This document shows positions 15,449 through 23,546 of a stretch of DNA of 64,000 nt, one piece after another. A model generated the notes under the pieces. It was not told where the DNA came from. It saw nothing but the letters and a program-made list of their open reading frames with translations, and made no database searches. Position 1 is the first letter of the stretch, and every line of letters starts with the position of its first letter. The DNA is from Butyrivibrio sp. (lineage in GTDB: Bacteria > Bacillota > Clostridia > Lachnospirales > Lachnospiraceae), in NCBI GenBank assembly GCA_015056625.1, contig SVFY01000013.1:1-64000 (forward strand), read 5' to 3'. Position numbers and translations under genes: made by a program.

Positions 15449-16684
15449 TTACTTTTCAGGTTCTGCACTAACTCTCAAAATATCGTAGCGACTTGGACGC
15501 TCAGACAGATCAAGGTAGATGATCTCCTTGGAGTGAGGACACGACTCTACAGCTGTTCCATCCTCAGTGTACATGCCGTTTACACGGACCTTAACATCTG
15601 TTCCGTCGGGTTTCATTATCTCAATCTCATCTCCAACACTGAACTTGTTTCTCTGCTCGATCTTGGCAAAGCCGCGCTCATCGATGTCATAAACAATTCC
15701 AAGGTAGATATATTCGCTCACATATGTGTTGTTGTCATAGATCTGCATCTCATCGCTGGGCTTTCCAAAATAGAAGCCTGTTGTGAACTGGCGATAAGTG
15801 CACTTTGAAATCTGGTCAAGATACCATGGCATGTTCTGCCTGTACTTTTCCTCAGACTCAAAGAAGTCGTCGATAGCCTTTCTGTAGGTTCTTGCAACAG
15901 TGGCAACGTAAAGAGCTGTCTTCATCCTGCCCTCTATCTTGCAGCTGTCAACTCCGGCATCCACAAGCTCAGGGATGTGCTCGATCATGCAAAGATCCTT
16001 GGAGTTAAAGATATATGTGCCGCGTTCGTTCTCATACACTGGAAGGTACTCGCCAGGTCTCTTTTCCTCAACAACTGCGTACTTCCATCTGCATGGGTGG
16101 GTGCAGGCGCCGTGGTTGGCATCCCTTCCTGTGAAGTAGTTGGACAAAAGACATCTTCCTGAATAGGAGATGCACATAGCCCCGTGGATAAAGCATTCCA
16201 TCTCAAGGTCTTCAGGGATCCTCTGCTTGATCTCCTTGATCTCCGCCATTGAAAGCTCTCTGGCTGCCACGACTCTCTTGGCTCCAAGATCATGCCAGAA
16301 GTTGTAGGTCTCATAGTTGGTGTTATTGGCCTGGGTTGATACATGGATATCTATTTCAGGACAGATCCTTCTGGCCTTCATAAAGATACCAGGGTCAGCA
16401 ATTATAAGAGCGTCTGGCTTAAGCTCTTTTAATTCATGAAGATAAGTCTCTACTCCATCAAGATCGTAGTTGTGGGCAAGGATATTTACTGTGACATGGA
16501 CGTGAACGCCGTGCTCATGGGCAAAGGCAATTCCCTCCTTCATCTCTTCCTTGCTGAAGTTCTTGGCCTTGGCTCTAAGTCCGAAGGCATCTCCTCCAAT
16601 ATATACTGCATCTGCGCCAAACATTACCGCTGTCTTTAAGACTTCAAGGCTGCTGGCAGGTATAAGTAGCTCAGGTTTCTTCAT
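15449..16684 (-). CDS. U32-family protein, tRNA 5-hydroxyuridine synthesis factor TrhP-like
   Basis: 411 residues. 'PELLIPASSLEVLKTAVMFGADAVYIGG' is the U32 opening. The Cys-rich part 'CFIHGAMCISYSGRCLLSNYF', 'GACTHPCRWKY' and later 'CMIEHIPEL...DSCKIEGRMK' gives the cysteines that hold an iron-sulfur centre in TrhP. A C-terminal beta domain starts near residue 320. TrhP (YegQ/YrrO) makes 5-hydroxyuridine at tRNA position 34 from prephenate. It follows trmR by 17 bases, and TrmR methylates the product of this step, so the two genes form one pathway, as in Bacillus yrrM-yrrN-yrrO. Bacillus has two adjacent U32 genes; only one is here. Confidence 0.88.
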   Translation of the reverse strand: MKKPELLIPASSLEVLKTAVMFGADAVYIGGDAFGLRAKAKNFSKEEMKEGIAFAHEHGVHVHVTVNILAHNYDLDGVETYLHELKELKPDALIIADPGIFMKARRICPEIDIHVSTQANNTNYETYNFWHDLGAKRVVAARELSMAEIKEIKQRIPEDLEMECFIHGAMCISYSGRCLLSNYFTGRDANHGACTHPCRWKYAVVEEKRPGEYLPVYENERGTYIFNSKDLCMIEHIPELVDAGVDSCKIEGRMKTALYVATVARTYRKAIDDFFESEEKYRQNMPWYLDQISKCTYRQFTTGFYFGKPSDEMQIYDNNTYVSEYIYLGIVYDIDERGFAKIEQRNKFSVGDEIEIMKPDGTDVKVRVNGMYTEDGTAVESCPHSKEIIYLDLSERPSRYDILRVSAEPEK

Positions 16685-16701
16685 AGCTCGTTCCTCATTA
16701 T

Positions 16702-17343
16702 TTAAAGCTTAACAGAGAGGCTCATGCCATCTCCAACTGTAAGTATCACTGTGTTTAGCTGATCATCGTGGGTCAGCTCATAGAGGTAATCCCTCATTCT
16801 TGCGTGTATGGTCCTGTTTCTTCTGGTGACAGCAAATCTTGATTCAAACACGTCTCCGTCCTGCAGGACGTTATCTGATACCAGAAGCCCTCCCTTAGTA
16901 AGGAGTCTTAGGCACTCTGGTAAAAAGTTGATGTACTGTCCCTTTGCTGCATCCATAAATATAAAATCGTAGCCGGGAGAAAGAGTCTTTAAGATGTCCA
17001 TTGCATCCCCTTCCAGAAGGGTTATCTTTTTTCCATGGTCGTACTTTTCAAAATTGGCTTTTGCTACAGGAATTCTCTTTTCGTATTTCTCAATGGTGGT
17101 GATAGTGGCATCACTACCTGAGTACTCAGCCATTAAAAGAGCTGAAAAGCCAACAGCGCAGCCGACCTCCAGGATATTCACAGGTCTGTTCTGCGCCATC
17201 AAAAATTTAAGAAGTGTCTGGGTATCCTTGCGGATAATAGGCACTTCATCTGCTATTGCCACTCTCTCAACATCGTCAAGATATGGGGCATTCCCTCTGT
17301 CGAGAGAATTGATAAAGGTTGTAATCCTGTCCTGATCAGCCAT
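16702..17343 (-). CDS. trmR: SAM-dependent O-methyltransferase, TrmR-like (tRNA 5-methoxyuridine)
   Basis: 213 residues from ATG 17343, which overlaps the preceding stop and has GGAG 9 bases upstream. It is a Rossmann methyltransferase of the caffeoyl-CoA/catechol type: SAM loop 'NILEVGCAVGFSALLMAEY', 'ITTIEKYEKR', 'ITLLEGDAMDIL' and the metal/active-site segments 'YDFIFMDAAKGQY' and 'LVSDNVL'. In Bacillus the orthologue YrrM/TrmR methylates 5-hydroxyuridine34 to 5-methoxyuridine in tRNA. The same neighbours here (mltG-like upstream, U32 protein downstream) support that role over small-molecule methylation. Confidence 0.85.
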   Translation of the reverse strand: MADQDRITTFINSLDRGNAPYLDDVERVAIADEVPIIRKDTQTLLKFLMAQNRPVNILEVGCAVGFSALLMAEYSGSDATITTIEKYEKRIPVAKANFEKYDHGKKITLLEGDAMDILKTLSPGYDFIFMDAAKGQYINFLPECLRLLTKGGLLVSDNVLQDGDVFESRFAVTRRNRTIHARMRDYLYELTHDDQLNTVILTVGDGMSLSVKL

Positions 17344-17815
17344 CCTGTGACTCTCCAGCACTCTCAGCCTCTGTTTCTGTACTTATCTCCGGTTCAGGCT
17401 CTTCTACTGTCTCAATTTCTGTGGCCGCCTCAGAATCGGTATCGGCAGATTTCTGTCCGCCTGACATTATTGATATCATCTCCTCAGGAGTCATGGAAGT
17501 ACTAAGCTCGTAGGTTCCTGCCTGCTCCATTCCGTGGTACTCAGAGAATCTCTCCTGAAGTTTAAAAAGATTTTTATCTGTAATAAGTCCAACACCAGCC
17601 AGGTTCTCAGCTATGACATCAGCTGAATCGCCGCTTCCAACAGTGAAAGTTACTGTCCTTCCTGTGCCGGATGATACAGGTGTCTGGTTAAAAATGTGAT
17701 AGCCATAGTTATAAGCAACCTTGGCATATTTTGAGATAAGCATCGCCACCACAATGACAAATGCCACCTTTACTGCAGTATCCAGTAACCCCAGTATTAT
17801 TTTTCTTGCGCTCAT
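17336..17815 (-). CDS. Short MltG/YceG-like membrane protein lacking the catalytic domain
   Basis: 159 residues against roughly 340 or more for MltG. Residues 10-32 are a membrane segment ('LLDTAVKVAFVIVVAMLIS'). Residues 50-120 match the MltG LysM-like start: 'VTFTVGSGDSADVIAENLAGVGLITDKNLFKLQERF', then 'AGTYELSTSMTPEEMISIM'. After that comes only an acidic Glu/Ser/Thr tail. The catalytic lytic-transglycosylase half is absent. The gene order (RNase J, this, trmR, U32) matches the mltG position in Bacillus, so it is probably the positional descendant of mltG reduced to its anchor and LysM-like part. It cannot cut glycan strands by itself; a binding or regulatory role is inference. GAGGAG precedes the ATG. 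Confidence 0.75.
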   Translation of the reverse strand: MSARKIILGLLDTAVKVAFVIVVAMLISKYAKVAYNYGYHIFNQTPVSSGTGRTVTFTVGSGDSADVIAENLAGVGLITDKNLFKLQERFSEYHGMEQAGTYELSTSMTPEEMISIMSGGQKSADTDSEAATEIETVEEPEPEISTETEAESAGESQDG

Positions 17816-17837
17816 AAATAAGTCTCCTCAAAAGACA

Positions 17838-19517
17838 TCAGAAATTGGTGTCCATGATAATAGGCATTATCATAGGTCTTCTCTTTGTCTTTTTCCAGAT
17901 GTAATCACTAAGGGCGTCCTTAACAATATTCTTAAGCTTAGCCCAGTCTGTGATCCCTTTCTCAAGGGCCTCTGTAACGTCATCATAAACAAGGTCTGTA
18001 GCGTCATCAATGAGTTTATCAGATTCCCTCACATATACAAAGCCTCTGGACACGATACTTGGTCCTGAGACGATCTGACAGCTTGCCTTGTCGATACCAA
18101 ATACTACTATAACTATACCGTCTTCTGCAAGATGTTGTCTGTCTCTAAGAACAACATTTCCAACATCTCCAACTCCAAGACCGTCTACTAAAATAGCTCC
18201 AACCGGGACTTTTCCAGCCACTTTGGCGCCGTTTTCATCAAGCTCTAAGATCTCTCCGGAGTGAAGGATAAAGATATTGTCCTTGTCCATTCCAAGCTCT
18301 TTTGCTATGTTGCTCTGAGCGATAAGGTGTCTGTACTCTCCATGGACAGGAACAGCGTATTTGGGCTTCACCAGTGTATAGATAAGCTTGATATCCTCCT
18401 GGCATGCGTGTCCTGAAACATGGACATCCTGGAAGATAACATCTGCGCCCTTCATCTGAAGTTCGTTAATGATGTTTGTGACAGACTTCTCATTACCTGG
18501 AATAGGATGAGATGAGAAAATAACAGTGTCGCCAACTCCAATACTGATCTTCCTGTGCTGTCCGCTGGCCATTCTGCTAAGAGCAGCCATACTCTCTCCC
18601 TGGCTTCCTGTTGTGATGATGACAGTCTTGTTATCAGGGTAGTTCTTGATCTGATCTATATCTACCAGGGTGTTCTCCGGTATCTTGATACATTCAAGCT
18701 TCTGGGCTATGTCAATGATGCTGACCATACTTCTGCCCTCGACCACAACCTTTCTGCCACACTTGTGGGCAGTGTTGATGATCTGCTGAACACGGTCAAC
18801 ATTTGATGCAAAGGTCGCAACAATGATCCTGGAATTCTCATGCTCCTCAAAGAGGGAATCAAGGACTCTTCCTACAGTCTTTTCAGAAGCTGTAAAGCCT
18901 GGTCTCTCTGCATTGGTTGAGTCACACATAAGGGCAAGAACACCTTTTTTACCGATCTCAGCAAATCTCTGAAGGTCGATAGGATCTCCAAATACAGGTG
19001 TGTAGTCAACCTTAAAGTCTCCAGTGTGGACTACAGTTCCTGCAGGTGAATAGATCGCAAGAGCTGCTGCATCTACAATAGAGTGGTTTGTTCTAATAAA
19101 CTCAACTCTGAAATTACCAAGATTGATGGACTGGCCAAACTTAACAACCTTTCTCCTGGTCTTCTTAAGAAGGTTGTGCTCTTCAAGCTTGTGCTCGATG
19201 ATGCCCATTGTAAGACGGGTTGCATAAACAGGGACGTTGAGCTCATGAAGTACATAAGGAAGCGCACCAATGTGGTCCTCATGTCCGTGAGTTATTACAA
19301 AGCCCTTTACCTTGTCGATGTTCTCCTGCAGATAAGTGATATCAGGGATTACAAGGTCGATTCCCAGCATGTCATCATCAGGGAAAGACAGACCGCAATC
19401 CACTACAATAATACTGTCCTCATATCTGAAGGCAGTGATGTTCATTCCAATCTGCTCAAGACCACCCATAGGGATGATCTGCAGCTTGGACGCATTTTCA
19501 GTTTTCTTTTTACTCAA
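17838..19517 (-). CDS. rnj: Ribonuclease J
   Basis: 559 residues. A metallo-beta-lactamase core with 'VITHGHEDHIGALPY' zinc motif, 'GTVVHTGDFKVD', 'LALMCDSTNAERPGFT', a beta-CASP domain ('IIVATFASNVDRVQQI', 'VIITTGSQGESMAALSRMA') and the C-terminal RNase J domain. It starts with TTG at 19517 (GGAGGG 6 bases upstream). The enzyme combines endonuclease and 5'-3' exonuclease activities in mRNA decay and rRNA maturation. It sits between DUF1292 and the short mltG-like gene, splitting a group that is continuous in Bacillus. Confidence 0.95.
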   Translation of the reverse strand: MSKKKTENASKLQIIPMGGLEQIGMNITAFRYEDSIIVVDCGLSFPDDDMLGIDLVIPDITYLQENIDKVKGFVITHGHEDHIGALPYVLHELNVPVYATRLTMGIIEHKLEEHNLLKKTRRKVVKFGQSINLGNFRVEFIRTNHSIVDAAALAIYSPAGTVVHTGDFKVDYTPVFGDPIDLQRFAEIGKKGVLALMCDSTNAERPGFTASEKTVGRVLDSLFEEHENSRIIVATFASNVDRVQQIINTAHKCGRKVVVEGRSMVSIIDIAQKLECIKIPENTLVDIDQIKNYPDNKTVIITTGSQGESMAALSRMASGQHRKISIGVGDTVIFSSHPIPGNEKSVTNIINELQMKGADVIFQDVHVSGHACQEDIKLIYTLVKPKYAVPVHGEYRHLIAQSNIAKELGMDKDNIFILHSGEILELDENGAKVAGKVPVGAILVDGLGVGDVGNVVLRDRQHLAEDGIVIVVFGIDKASCQIVSGPSIVSRGFVYVRESDKLIDDATDLVYDDVTEALEKGITDWAKLKNIVKDALSDYIWKKTKRRPMIMPIIMDTNF

Positions 19518-19575
19518 TATAATCCCTCCATAATTTTTGGCGGATGCGCAGAAAAAGACATAAACCTATAGCCCG

Positions 19576-19845
19576 TTAAATGTCCAGATCTACTCCATCC
19601 TCAGAAAGCAGCTTACGAAATACACCAGCAACCGCTTCAAGCTCCTGGTCATCGTCCACAATGACATAAACTGCCTCTTCATCATTCATATCGGAGTCAT
19701 CCCGAAGTATAAGTGCCTCGGAATCTCCATCTTCCTCATCAGTTACTAAAAGATAGGTCTTGGCTCCTATTACAGTCTGCTCAAGACAATAAAATTCAAC
19801 TGCTTCTTCCCCATCGGGACTAAACATTATCTTTTCCAAATTCAT
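19576..19845 (-). CDS. DUF1292 (YrzB-like) protein
   Basis: 89 residues, acidic, with the DUF1292 strand pattern 'EAVEFYCLEQTVIGAKTYLLVTDEE' then 'EALILRDDS' and 'VYVIVDDDQELEAVAGVFRKLL'. Function is unknown across the family. It follows ruvX directly and, with ireB upstream, reproduces the Bacillus yrzL-yrrK-yrzB order, the best support for the call. The ribosome site is weak (AAAAGGTGA touching the ATG). Confidence 0.88.
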   Translation of the reverse strand: MNLEKIMFSPDGEEAVEFYCLEQTVIGAKTYLLVTDEEDGDSEALILRDDSDMNDEEAVYVIVDDDQELEAVAGVFRKLLSEDGVDLDI

Positions 19846-20271
19846 TCACCTTTTCAATTTGTTGTCCAGATAATCCTGAAGGATGATCTGGGCAGCGATC
19901 ATATCAACGTACTCTTTTCTCTTCTTGCCCTTTATTCCGGCTTCGTCCATTATCTCGTCCGCCTCAACGGTTGTAAGGCGTTCGTCCAGCATATCAACAG
20001 GGATTCCTGTTCTTCTCTCAATCTTGTCCTTAAATTCAAGGCATAACTGTGAGCGCTCAGAGACCGACTCATCCATATTAAGTGGAAGTCCCAAAACGAT
20101 CTTTTCCACCCCATACTCCTGAATGAGCTCTTCAATGCGCGCTAGTGTCTTTCGAAGCTTATTTTCTTCGTTTCTACGGATAATTTCTTTGCCCTGGGCA
20201 GTCAGTAAAAGCTCATCGCTGATAGCAACTCCCACGGTCTTGGACCCGTAATCAAGTCCCATGATCCTCAT
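19846..20271 (-). CDS. ruvX: YqgF/RuvX-family Holliday-junction resolvase or pre-16S rRNA nuclease
   Basis: 141 residues with the RNase H-like YqgF fold: '[24 protein letters not shown]', '[20 protein letters not shown]', '[15 protein letters not shown]', and a C-terminal Asp in '[14 protein letters not shown]'. These supply the usual acidic metal-binding set. The start codon shares one base with the ireB stop (TAATG), so translation is coupled. Homologues either trim the 5' end of 16S rRNA or act on DNA junctions; which applies here cannot be read from sequence. Confidence 0.92.
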   Translation of the reverse strand: MRIMGLDYGSKTVGVAISDELLLTAQGKEIIRRNEENKLRKTLARIEELIQEYGVEKIVLGLPLNMDESVSERSQLCLEFKDKIERRTGIPVDMLDERLTTVEADEIMDEAGIKGKKRKEYVDMIAAQIILQDYLDNKLKR

Positions 20272-20546
20272 TATTTTTTAGCCCAATTATTGCTCTTGAT
20301 GTACTCTGTGAGCATCTCCTCAACGAGTTCATCTCTTTCAACCTTCATGATAAGGCTTCTTGCGCCCTTATGGCTTGTGATGTAGGTTGGATCTCCAGAC
20401 ATGATGTATCCTACTATCTGATTTACAGGGTTGTAGCCCTTCTCCAAAAGAGCGTCGTAAACAACAGAAAGTACTTTCTTAACACCTGTCTCAGGCTCAA
20501 CTTCTACTTTAAAAAATTGGGTGTTCCCTAAATCCTGCTCTGGCAT
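20271..20546 (-). CDS. ireB: IreB-family regulatory phosphoprotein (DUF965)
   Basis: 91 residues: '[59 protein letters not shown]' is nearly the whole IreB signature. In enterococci IreB is phosphorylated by the PASTA kinase IreK and modulates antibiotic tolerance. The phosphorylatable N-terminal Thr region corresponds here to 'DLGNTQF'. A Hanks-type kinase and PP2C occur 16 kb away, but that kinase has no PASTA repeats, so a functional pairing should not be assumed. First of the ireB-ruvX-DUF1292 operon. Confidence 0.92.
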   Translation of the reverse strand: MPEQDLGNTQFFKVEVEPETGVKKVLSVVYDALLEKGYNPVNQIVGYIMSGDPTYITSHKGARSLIMKVERDELVEEMLTEYIKSNNWAKK

Positions 20547-20600
20547 AGTTAATTCAACCTTTCATGACACTATAGTTATTTTCATTGTACAACACTAATT

Positions 20601-21962
20601 TTAAATAAGCAATGTATCGGAATTTAGCAAAGTCCTTGGTGTAACCCTTGAAAACTCTCCGGATACTGCATTTTTGTAGTCATCCGTTCCTTCTTTTGCC
20701 GCAGCTCTGACATACCTGTCAGTATGTCCTATCATATACTTTTGCCCTCCGTGAACTTCCTCATCCTCCCAGAGAACAGAAAGCGCCTGGCCGATGAATC
20801 CCTTCCTGTATTCCTCGGAATCCATGGCCGTTATGTCAAGGAGCACATCGCTTCTTTCTGACTTCTGCCTGTCTGTCAGTTGGTCAGCCATTCCTGCTGC
20901 AACAGTTCCCTTTCTGGGAGAGTACTTAAAGACATGCATCTCATAGAATTTGATATCAGCCACAAACTCTCTGCACTCTTCAAACTCTTCCACGGTTTCG
21001 CCAGGGAAGCCGACGATCACATCTGTGGTTATGGCTGGTCTGTCGAAGGCCCTACGCAAAAGAGCTACCGACTCCTTAAACTCCTCAGCTGTATAGTGGC
21101 GGTTCATCCTCTTAAGCACTGAGTTGCAGCCGCTCTGAAGGGATAAGTGGAAGTGTGGGCAGAGCTTTTCTATCTTTGCCATTCTCTCAACGTTTTCTTT
21201 TGTTATGAACCTTGGTTCAATTGAGCCTAGTCTTATCCTTTCGATGCCCGGGACTTCTGCAACCTTTTCTACAAGGTCAACCAGCATGGGCTGTCCCTTA
21301 TCTAATCCGTAGCTGCCAACATGGATACCTGTGATAACAACTTCCTTGCAGCCCTTAAGGGAAAGCTCCTTAACTTCTTCAAGTACGTCGCTCATTTCCC
21401 TGCTGCGAACCCTTCCTCTTGCATAAGGAATGACACAGTAAGTGCAGAACTGATTGCATCCATCCTGTACCTTGATATAAGCTCTGGTGTGCTCAGGAAG
21501 ATCGTTAAGCCTCATCTCTTCGTAGATATCTGTGTGATTGATATCTATTACAGACTTCCCTCCCATAGTTTTGTCAAAGTCTCCTCTGGCCGCGACAAAC
21601 TCGGAAAGAATCTCTGCGATCTCTGATTTTTTGTTGTTGCCAATAGCCAGATCTATGGCATCATCTTTTTTGACACCCTCCATCCCCGTCTCAACATAGC
21701 AGCCAACTGCCACAACTATGGCATCAGGATTCTCCTTTTTTGACTTGTGGAGCATCTGTCTGGACTTTCTGTCAGCTATGTTTGTGACAGTACAGGTGTT
21801 GATGATATAGACATCTGCCTTTTCATTAAATGGCACGATCATGCAGCCAGCATCAGAAAGTTTCTGGCTCATGACGTCCATTTCGTAGCTATTTACTTTG
21901 CATCCAAGGTTATGTAGGGCAACCTTTAAGCCTTTAATGTTATTTTCCATACTATATCTCAT
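20601..21962 (-). CDS. mtaB: tRNA t6A37 methylthiotransferase MtaB
   Basis: 453 residues. The N-terminal MTTase domain has cysteines in 'LGCKVNSYE', 'INTCTVTNIAD' and 'AVGCYVETG' for the auxiliary iron-sulfur cluster; the radical-SAM cluster is 'CNQFCTYCVIPYARG'; a TRAM-like C-terminal domain follows. MtaB adds a methylthio group to threonylcarbamoyl-adenosine 37 of tRNAs. In Bacillus mtaB (yqeV) follows rsmE in the heat-shock locus; here iscS, thiI and an HPr-like gene lie between. A second in-frame ATG at 21950 is possible; neither has a strong ribosome site. Confidence 0.95.
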   Translation of the reverse strand: MRYSMENNIKGLKVALHNLGCKVNSYEMDVMSQKLSDAGCMIVPFNEKADVYIINTCTVTNIADRKSRQMLHKSKKENPDAIVVAVGCYVETGMEGVKKDDAIDLAIGNNKKSEIAEILSEFVAARGDFDKTMGGKSVIDINHTDIYEEMRLNDLPEHTRAYIKVQDGCNQFCTYCVIPYARGRVRSREMSDVLEEVKELSLKGCKEVVITGIHVGSYGLDKGQPMLVDLVEKVAEVPGIERIRLGSIEPRFITKENVERMAKIEKLCPHFHLSLQSGCNSVLKRMNRHYTAEEFKESVALLRRAFDRPAITTDVIVGFPGETVEEFEECREFVADIKFYEMHVFKYSPRKGTVAAGMADQLTDRQKSERSDVLLDITAMDSEEYRKGFIGQALSVLWEDEEVHGGQKYMIGHTDRYVRAAAKEGTDDYKNAVSGEFSRVTPRTLLNSDTLLI

Positions 21963-22016
21963 TGACTTTTTACAATCTTCCGTTTACTATTAAGAAGAAA
22001 AGGAGGTATTTGCGCA

Positions 22017-22247
22017 ATGAAGACCGTAAAAATTTCACTTAATTCTATCGATAAGGTAAAATCTTTTGTTAACGATATTACGAAGTTTGATTATGACTTC
22101 GATCTCGTTTCTGGAAGATACGTTATCGATGCTAAGTCTATCATGGGTATCTTTTCATTAGATCTTTCAAAGCCTATCGATCTTAACATCCATGCAGAAG
22201 ACGGCGCAGATGAGGTTCTCGAGATCTTGAAGCCTTACATGGTCTGA
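22017..22247 (+). CDS. HPr-family-like protein without the phospho-accepting histidine
   Basis: 76 residues with an HPr-like fold pattern: 'VKISLNSIDKVKSFVNDITKF', 'FDLVSGRYVIDAKSIMGIFSLDL', 'IDLNIHAEDGADEVLEIL'. The block 'AKSIMGIFSL' corresponds to the HPr Ser46 region (Ser41 here), but the N-terminal His15 motif (x-G-x-H-A-R-P) is absent, so it cannot carry PTS phosphate. It may be a regulatory HPr relative, as Crh is in Bacillus, possibly a target of HPr kinase; that is inference. AAAGGAGG precedes the ATG. It is a plus-strand single gene between the minus-strand thiI and mtaB genes. Confidence 0.82.
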   Translation: MKTVKISLNSIDKVKSFVNDITKFDYDFDLVSGRYVIDAKSIMGIFSLDLSKPIDLNIHAEDGADEVLEILKPYMV

Positions 22248-22280
22248 TCAGAATTTGATCAGATCTTCCAAAAAAGATTA

Positions 22281-22321
22281 TTATAGACCATCTTAAGATT
22301 CTTCTTAGGATGGTCTTTTTT
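22281..22321. terminator. Terminator between the HPr-like gene and thiI
   Basis: Stem 22285-22298 with 22302-22315 (AGACCATCTTAAGA; one G-T pair), then seven T residues on the plus side. T-rich sequence also follows on the minus side, so it can serve the convergent thiI gene. Confidence 0.88.
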
Positions 22322-22333
22322 TGAGCAGAGCAC

Positions 22334-23536
22334 TTACTTGTTTATCTCAATCACTTCATCAGTCTCAAGCGCTGTGCGAACCAGCTCATCTATCTTTTCT
22401 GCGAGGTTCTCTTCATGCCTTTCAATGACATCAAGACGAGGCTTGGTTACAGGGTGCTTTGCCACAAAGATGGTGCAGCAGTCCTCGTAAGGAAGGATCG
22501 ATGTCTCGTAGGCACCTATCTTTTCAGAAATATCTACAATGTCCTGTTTATCAAAAGCAATAAGTGGTCTGTAAACAGGCATATCCCTTACAACTTCTCC
22601 GGTGCACATAAGGCTCTGCATGGTCTGGGAAGCAACCTGTCCGATACTCTCTCCTGTGATAAGTCCCATACATCCGCTCTTTGCCGCAATGATATCTGCG
22701 ATCTTCATCATGTATCTGCGCATGATGATGGTGAGCTCATCGTGTGGACACTTTTCGTAAATGTACATCTGAATGTCTGTAAAGTTGATGACATGAAGCT
22801 TGATATTACCTGTATACTTTGCGATAACTTTTGCAAGATCAACAACCTTCTGCTTGGCCATCTCGCTTGTATACGGCGGAGCATTGAAATATACCGCCTC
22901 AAGGTCAACACCTCTTTTTGCGATCATGTATCCAGCTACTGGGGAATCAATTCCACCAGACAAAAGAAGCATCGCCTTGCCTGCAGTTCCTATAGGCATT
23001 CCACCTGGCCCTGGAATGATCTCCGAAAAGATATTGAGCTTTTCTCTGATCTCAACATTGATAAGGATCTGAGGTTCATGAACATCAACTTTCATGCTGT
23101 CATAGGCGTCAAGAACCTTAGCGCCGATCTCAGCTGCCATCTCCATGGAATCCATAGGATAGCTCTTATCAACTCTTCTTACCTTGATCTTGAAGGTCTT
23201 GTTTTTATCCGGGTATACGCCGTCAACAAAGTCCACTACTGCCTGACAAACTCCGGCAACGTCAGGGAGGTGATTTTCACCATCTCTCTCAATGGAAACT
23301 GCAGGGCATATACCTGTTATTCCAAATACTGTCTGAAGCGCAGAAACAGTCTCATCAAAATCAAAATCCTTGGCTTCTACGTAAACTCTTCCGGCAGTTT
23401 TAGAAATCTCAAAGCTTCCGTCGCACCTTAACAAAACTCTTTTTATCTGCTTAACAAGAGCATCTTCAAAGATATATCTGTTCTTGCCCTTAACTCCGAT
23501 CTCTGCATATTTGATTACAAAAGCATGGTACTGCAT
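22334..23536 (-). CDS. thiI: tRNA 4-thiouridine synthetase ThiI (no rhodanese domain)
   Basis: 400 residues: a ferredoxin-like plus THUMP N-terminus (about 1-165; 'KYAEIGVKGKNRYIFEDAL') and a PP-loop ATPase ('AMLLLSGGIDSPVAGYMIAKRG', about 186-207) with 'LITGESIGQVASQTMQSL'. The C-terminal rhodanese domain of the E. coli enzyme is missing, as in most Firmicutes, so sulfur must come directly from a dedicated cysteine desulfurase. That gene lies 10 bases upstream. Product: 4-thiouridine at tRNA position 8, possibly also thiazole sulfur for thiamine. GGAG precedes the ATG. Confidence 0.95.
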   Translation of the reverse strand: MQYHAFVIKYAEIGVKGKNRYIFEDALVKQIKRVLLRCDGSFEISKTAGRVYVEAKDFDFDETVSALQTVFGITGICPAVSIERDGENHLPDVAGVCQAVVDFVDGVYPDKNKTFKIKVRRVDKSYPMDSMEMAAEIGAKVLDAYDSMKVDVHEPQILINVEIREKLNIFSEIIPGPGGMPIGTAGKAMLLLSGGIDSPVAGYMIAKRGVDLEAVYFNAPPYTSEMAKQKVVDLAKVIAKYTGNIKLHVINFTDIQMYIYEKCPHDELTIIMRRYMMKIADIIAAKSGCMGLITGESIGQVASQTMQSLMCTGEVVRDMPVYRPLIAFDKQDIVDISEKIGAYETSILPYEDCCTIFVAKHPVTKPRLDVIERHEENLAEKIDELVRTALETDEVIEINK

Positions 23537-23546
23537 ACTTCTCTCC

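Noticed and set aside
2698..20546. IreK/IreB pair formed by the Ser/Thr kinase at 2.7 kb and IreB at 20.3 kb
   Set aside because: The kinase lacks PASTA repeats and the genes are 17 kb apart in different operons. IreB is more likely a target of another kinase.
22415..23431. A 338-codon plus-strand frame opposite thiI
   Set aside because: It is the complement of a conserved gene with no independent support.
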